From positions 1-7,554 of the forward strand of contig JAOZNB010000054.1 in assembly GCA_029933995.1 (NCBI GenBank): a DNA stretch of 7,554 bases, written 5' to 3'. This stretch comes from Candidatus Moraniibacteriota bacterium. Its GTDB lineage: Bacteria; Patescibacteriota; Minisyncoccia; Moranbacterales; GCA-2747515. The notes below the pieces were generated by a model. The model worked only from the letters and a program-made list of their open reading frames with translations. It was not told the origin of the DNA and made no database searches. Position numbers and translations under genes: made by a program. This document shows positions 5,567 to 7,554 of the stretch, in pieces (position 1 is the first letter of the stretch; the number at the start of each line of letters is the position of its first letter).

Positions 5567-6385
5567 ATGCCGATGATTATTAATGACGAACCGTCACCGA
5601 TAAAGCGTCTACGTGTAGAGACGCCGAAGATGATCAAATCATCACTACATAGCACAAGTTCATTTGCAATTAAACATATGTATTTTGTCCTCGCAGGACT
5701 CATACTTGTTGTTGCAGGAAGTTTTTATCTTGTAAGTACTGTTTCTTCACAGGAGGAAAAAGGCGTTGCAGATGAAAATTTGCAAAGATACAATGCATGT
5801 GTCTTGAGCAAAAATCTTCTTACAGAAGATACAGTAGAGAGTTCTTTAATTGATGTCGATAATAACTGTGTACAGCTCAGTTATGAGGGCAAGATTATGG
5901 AAACAGAGCAAAATATAATGGCACAGGAGATTGCTATTATACTAGAAGGATCTCCAATGGAGGTAATGTCAGAACACATTGCCACAAAGGATAAAAAGGT
6001 CGCAGCATTAATTGTAGGTATCGCAAATATCGAAAGTCAGCTCGGGGTAAGGTCTCCATCAAAAGCTGGAATTGATTGCTATAATTATTGGGGATACAAA
6101 ACTAGTGGAACACGCGGACAGGCGATGGGACATGCATGTTTTGGTTCACCAGAAGAGGCTGTTGATACAATTGCAAAAAGACTTGAACACTTTGTTTACA
6201 ATACAAATCGTGATACACCCGCAAAAATGGTTACACCATGGAAATGCGGAAGTAGTTGTGCCCAACATTCACCAGAGAGTGTATCTCGGTGGATTGGAGT
6301 AGTAAACAAATATTACAGTCAAATTATTGCCATAGAAGATGACAATGAAGTACAAAAAAAATCAAAATTCTTATCAAAAAAATAA
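5567..6385 (+). CDS. Membrane-anchored glucosaminidase-like protein, shorter paralogue
   Basis: This 272-aa protein has a 37-residue cytoplasmic tail, one membrane helix (about 38-59) and no long acidic linker. Its C-terminal domain (about 130-252) is related to that of the preceding gene: NIESQLG with candidate catalytic Glu156, DCYNYWGY (170-177), ACFGSPEEAVDTIAKRL (190-206), WKCGSSCAQHS (226-236) and RWIGVVNKYYS (241-251). The four domain cysteines (171, 191, 227, 231) keep the paralogue's spacing to within one residue. Two more (78, 101) are unique to this protein. The Trp that follows ES in the paralogue ('ESAWG') is replaced here ('ESQLG'), so specificity or activity may differ. A basic tail ends in SKK in both. 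It has its own promoter and terminator, so the duplicated genes are expressed separately. Met3 (5573) is an alternative start. A peptidoglycan hydrolase is the best reading. Confidence 0.78.
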   Translation: MPMIINDEPSPIKRLRVETPKMIKSSLHSTSSFAIKHMYFVLAGLILVVAGSFYLVSTVSSQEEKGVADENLQRYNACVLSKNLLTEDTVESSLIDVDNNCVQLSYEGKIMETEQNIMAQEIAIILEGSPMEVMSEHIATKDKKVAALIVGIANIESQLGVRSPSKAGIDCYNYWGYKTSGTRGQAMGHACFGSPEEAVDTIAKRLEHFVYNTNRDTPAKMVTPWKCGSSCAQHSPESVSRWIGVVNKYYSQIIAIEDDNEVQKKSKFLSKK

Positions 6386-6387
6386 AC

Positions 6388-6417
6388 AAAAGACGTCTGA
6401 AATATGACGTCTTTTTT
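6388..6417 (+). terminator. Rho-independent terminator after the second glucosaminidase-like gene
   Basis: AAAAGACGTC (6388-6397) and GACGTCTTTT (6406-6415) form a perfect 10-bp stem with an 8-base loop, followed by more T (to 6417). It starts 2 bases after the stop codon. Confidence 0.88.
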
Positions 6418-6444
6418 GATTGATTTGTGAATAGTTAAAATATT

Positions 6445-6465
6445 TGCTATACCAAATATTGTAAA
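6445..6465 (+). promoter_or_regulatory. Orphan promoter-like sequence, near-copy of the FG-GAP gene promoter
   Basis: TGCTATACC and the following AAATATTGTAAA match 6968-6988 at 19 of 21 positions, including the extended -10 of the FG-GAP gene. No gene follows; a terminator hairpin comes 9 bases later (6474). It is either a relic promoter or the promoter of a very short RNA. Confidence 0.4.
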
Positions 6466-6473
6466 CTCAAAAA

Positions 6474-6499
6474 ACTCTCATTTATTTGAGAGTCTTTTT
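6474..6499 (+). terminator. Second hairpin terminator, with no gene of its own
   Basis: ACTCTCA (6474-6480) pairs with TGAGAGT (6487-6493) around TTTATT. A-rich sequence precedes it and CTTTTT follows. It is the second terminator in the gap; the gene upstream already has one at 6388-6417. Family 1 repeat copy C begins directly after its T-tract. Confidence 0.75.
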
Positions 6500-6507
6500 G
6501 TTTTCAA

Positions 6508-6575
6508 CGTCTTTGTGAACAACTATGTCATTTGTGTGTTAAGTAAAGCAAACTTGTAAGTAATATAATAAATTT
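6508..6575. repeat. Family 1 repeat, copy C, left part (decayed)
   Basis: CGTCTTTGTGAACAA, TTGTGTGTTAAGTAAAGCAA and the AGTAATATAATAAAT core align with the left part of copies A, B and D, with several changes. The bases just before it are the same as before copy A: 21 bases are identical between 3495-3515 and 6495-6515. The right end is missing; family 2 sequence follows. Confidence 0.6.
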
Positions 6576-6587
6576 AAAATATTGCAT

Positions 6588-6697
6588 TAACCAAACCTCC
6601 TCCGCCTGTAACGCTGTAACACTGCGGACAGGTCTGTCCTCCGGACATCCTACCTATCGGCAGGCAGGCCCCCCTTTAAAAAGGGGGAGAGGATAAA
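6588..6697. repeat. Hairpin-rich repeat family 2, second cluster
   Basis: This block is much more GC-rich than its surroundings and is built of inverted repeats. GGACA/TGTCC/GGACA alternate (6626-6630, 6635-6639, 6643-6647), giving mutually exclusive hairpins. The palindrome CCTACCTATCGGCAGGCAGG (6649-6668) is the reverse complement, with 2 differences, of 3963-3982. CCCCCTTT (6670-6677) pairs with AAAGGGGG (6680-6687). A short direct repeat CTGTAAC occurs at about 6605-6619. No coding frame is seen. Confidence 0.55.
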
Positions 6698-6703
6698 TCT
6701 AAA

Positions 6704-6836
6704 CGTCCTTGCGAACAAGAAATGCCATGCTGTGTGTTCAGTGAAGCAATCTTGGATAGTAATAAATAATCTAATAATATTATAGCCTTATGATATTCTG
6801 ATAGGGATTACTTCGTCGTACCTCCTCGCAAAGACG
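6704..6836. repeat. Family 1 repeat, copy D (full length)
   Basis: This 133-base copy runs from CGTCCTTGCG to CGCAAAGACG (6827-6836). It aligns with copy A through the left arm, the AT-rich core (AATAATCTAATAATATTATAG, CTTATGATATTCTGA) and the CTCCTCGCAA right arm. As with copy A, a left-half copy follows within about 11 bases. Confidence 0.78.
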
Positions 6837-6847
6837 GGTATTATTAA

Positions 6848-6900
6848 TGTCTTTGCGAACAAGGAATGTCATACTGTGTGTTAAGTGAAGCAATCTTGTG
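6848..6900. repeat. Family 1 repeat, copy E, left half
   Basis: TGTCTTTGCGAACAAGGAATG through AAGTGAAGCAATCTTG (6848-6897) is a well-conserved left arm, stopping where the AT-rich core should start. The unit after it leads into the promoter region of the FG-GAP gene. Confidence 0.7.
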
Positions 6901-6967
6901 AATAAGTTAAGTTTATACTAAATAAAAAATTTCTTATTTTTTTAAATTAAATTTTTATCAAAAAGTA

Positions 6968-6976
6968 TGTTATACT
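6968..6976 (+). promoter_or_regulatory. Extended -10 promoter of the FG-GAP protein gene
   Basis: TGTTATACT is a complete extended -10 element; no convincing -35 precedes it. A start near 6983 gives a leader of about 32 bases of almost pure A/T, without a Shine-Dalgarno sequence. A partial upstream echo, TATACTAAATA, also occurs at 6914-6924. Confidence 0.6.
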
Positions 6977-7014
6977 AAATATTGTAAAATTAAAATAAAT
7001 AATTAAATAAAAAT

Positions 7015-7554
7015 ATGAAAAGAAACTTTTTAATATCAACGATGATGTTCATTGCCACATTCTTTTTTGTGCAATCTGCGTATGCAGTTGGAGATGGTTC
7101 TGTTGATTCCACGGTAGAAATTAATAGTAATACAACAAATGGTCCAATTTTGGATGATAATGATAATCATGGAGTATCTGTTGTAAATATAGGTGATTTA
7201 GATGGTGATGGTATAGAAGATTTAGCTGTTGGTGCACGTTATGATGACGCAGGAGGAAATAATCGCGGTGCAGTTCATATTCATTTTATGAATATAGATG
7301 GCTCAGTTAATTCTACAGTAGAAATTAATGATAATACAACAAATGGTCCATTTTTGAATGATAGTGATTATTATGGAACTTCTATTGCAAATATAGGTGA
7401 CTTAAATGGTGATGGTGTAAAAGATATCGCTGTTGGTGCACGTTTTGATGACGCAGGAGGAGCTAATCGCGGTGCAGTTCATATTCATTTTATGAATACA
7501 GATGGCTCAGTTAATTCTACAGTAGAAATTAATGATAATACAACAAATGGTCCA
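7015..7554 (+). CDS. Secreted FG-GAP (integrin-alpha-like) repeat protein, 3' partial
   Basis: The open frame runs 180 codons from ATG 7015 to the edge of the window without a stop. Residues 1-24 are a signal peptide (MKRN, hydrophobic core rich in Phe, SAYA|V). Then come repeats of exactly 68 residues, each holding 'STVEIN-x-NTTNGP', a calcium-binding loop of the D-x-[DN]-x-D-G-x-x-D type (D61/D63/D65/D69 and D129/N131/D133/D137), 'AVGAR-[YF]-DDAGG' and 'NRGAVHIHFMN'. This is the FG-GAP blade of beta-propellers, usually found in surface or secreted adhesion-type proteins. Several more blades are expected downstream. The repeats are close to each other in DNA as well as protein. The gene has its own extended -10 promoter and lies beyond the repeat cluster. 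The binding partner is unknown. Confidence 0.88.
   Translation, partial: MKRNFLISTMMFIATFFFVQSAYAVGDGSVDSTVEINSNTTNGPILDDNDNHGVSVVNIGDLDGDGIEDLAVGARYDDAGGNNRGAVHIHFMNIDGSVNSTVEINDNTTNGPFLNDSDYYGTSIANIGDLNGDGVKDIAVGARFDDAGGANRGAVHIHFMNTDGSVNSTVEINDNTTNGP
7147..7554 (+). repeat. Tandem 204-base in-frame repeats in the FG-GAP gene
   Basis: Units 7147-7350 and 7351-7554 differ at about 20 of 204 positions by hand count. About 16 differences fall in the first 78 bases and only about 4 in the last 126. A partial earlier unit ends at 7146. The spacing of the GGTCCA marker (7141, 7345, 7549) gives the exact 204-base period. The array continues beyond the window. Confidence 0.85.

Noticed and set aside
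6072..6302. 76-codon + strand frame inside the second glucosaminidase-like gene
   Set aside because: It is out of frame with a conserved domain encoded by the same bases and has no features of its own.
6588..6697. Structured RNA or riboswitch in the GC-rich block
   Set aside because: The hairpins belong to a sequence that recurs in both repeat clusters in opposite orientation, and no gene follows directly. A repeat element explains it better.
1..7554. Recoded UGA (Gracilibacteria/SR1-type code)
   Set aside because: No gene here ends in TGA, but all genes read through completely in the standard code with neat terminators, and conserved glycines in the motifs are GGN. There is no positive evidence for recoding.

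Overview
The window looks like a fragment of an AT-rich genome from the Candidate Phyla Radiation (Patescibacteria). The grounds are family recognition, not a marker gene. They include an archaeal-type CDP-alcohol synthase (CarS/DUF46) next to pgsA, and an ECF sigma factor coupled to a three-helix membrane protein of a kind I associate with this group. There are also two membrane-anchored glucosaminidase-like proteins with the 'DCYNYWG ... CGSSC' signature, and short hairpin repeats between genes. Almost no gene has a Shine-Dalgarno sequence. All complete genes end in TAA or TAG, and the standard code fits.

Layout. 2-127 is the tail of an unrecognised + strand gene. It converges on a - strand pair (697-1233, then 130-678) encoding a CarS-like CDP-lipid synthase and a phosphatidylglycerophosphate synthase, which are consecutive steps to acidic phospholipid. 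Divergent from that pair, 1348-2783 holds an ECF sigma factor and a membrane protein that is its probable regulator, closed by a strong terminator. Next, 2922-3455 encodes a small exported protein made of two helical repeats. A 675-base gene-free stretch with a terminator and dispersed repeats follows. Two related wall-hydrolase-like genes lie at 4131-5408 and 5567-6385, separated by a large hairpin terminator that abuts the next promoter. A second gene-free, repeat-filled stretch (6386-7014) leads to a secreted FG-GAP repeat protein that starts at 7015 and runs off the window.

How the parts connect. The main observation is that the sigma factor gene and the small exported-protein gene both carry the same upstream arrangement: GTGAAAGAAAAA, with TGAAAG exactly 16 bases before CGTA. 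This has the architecture of promoters read by ECF sigma factors of the SigW type. It suggests that the sigma factor drives its own operon and the exported helical protein next door, making a compact envelope-response module. The lipid, wall-hydrolase and surface-protein genes around it are also envelope functions.

The two intergenic stretches share a palindromic repeat of about 135 bases. In both, its outer edge sits directly on the T-tract of a terminator, and a second hairpin-rich repeat family is nested among the copies.
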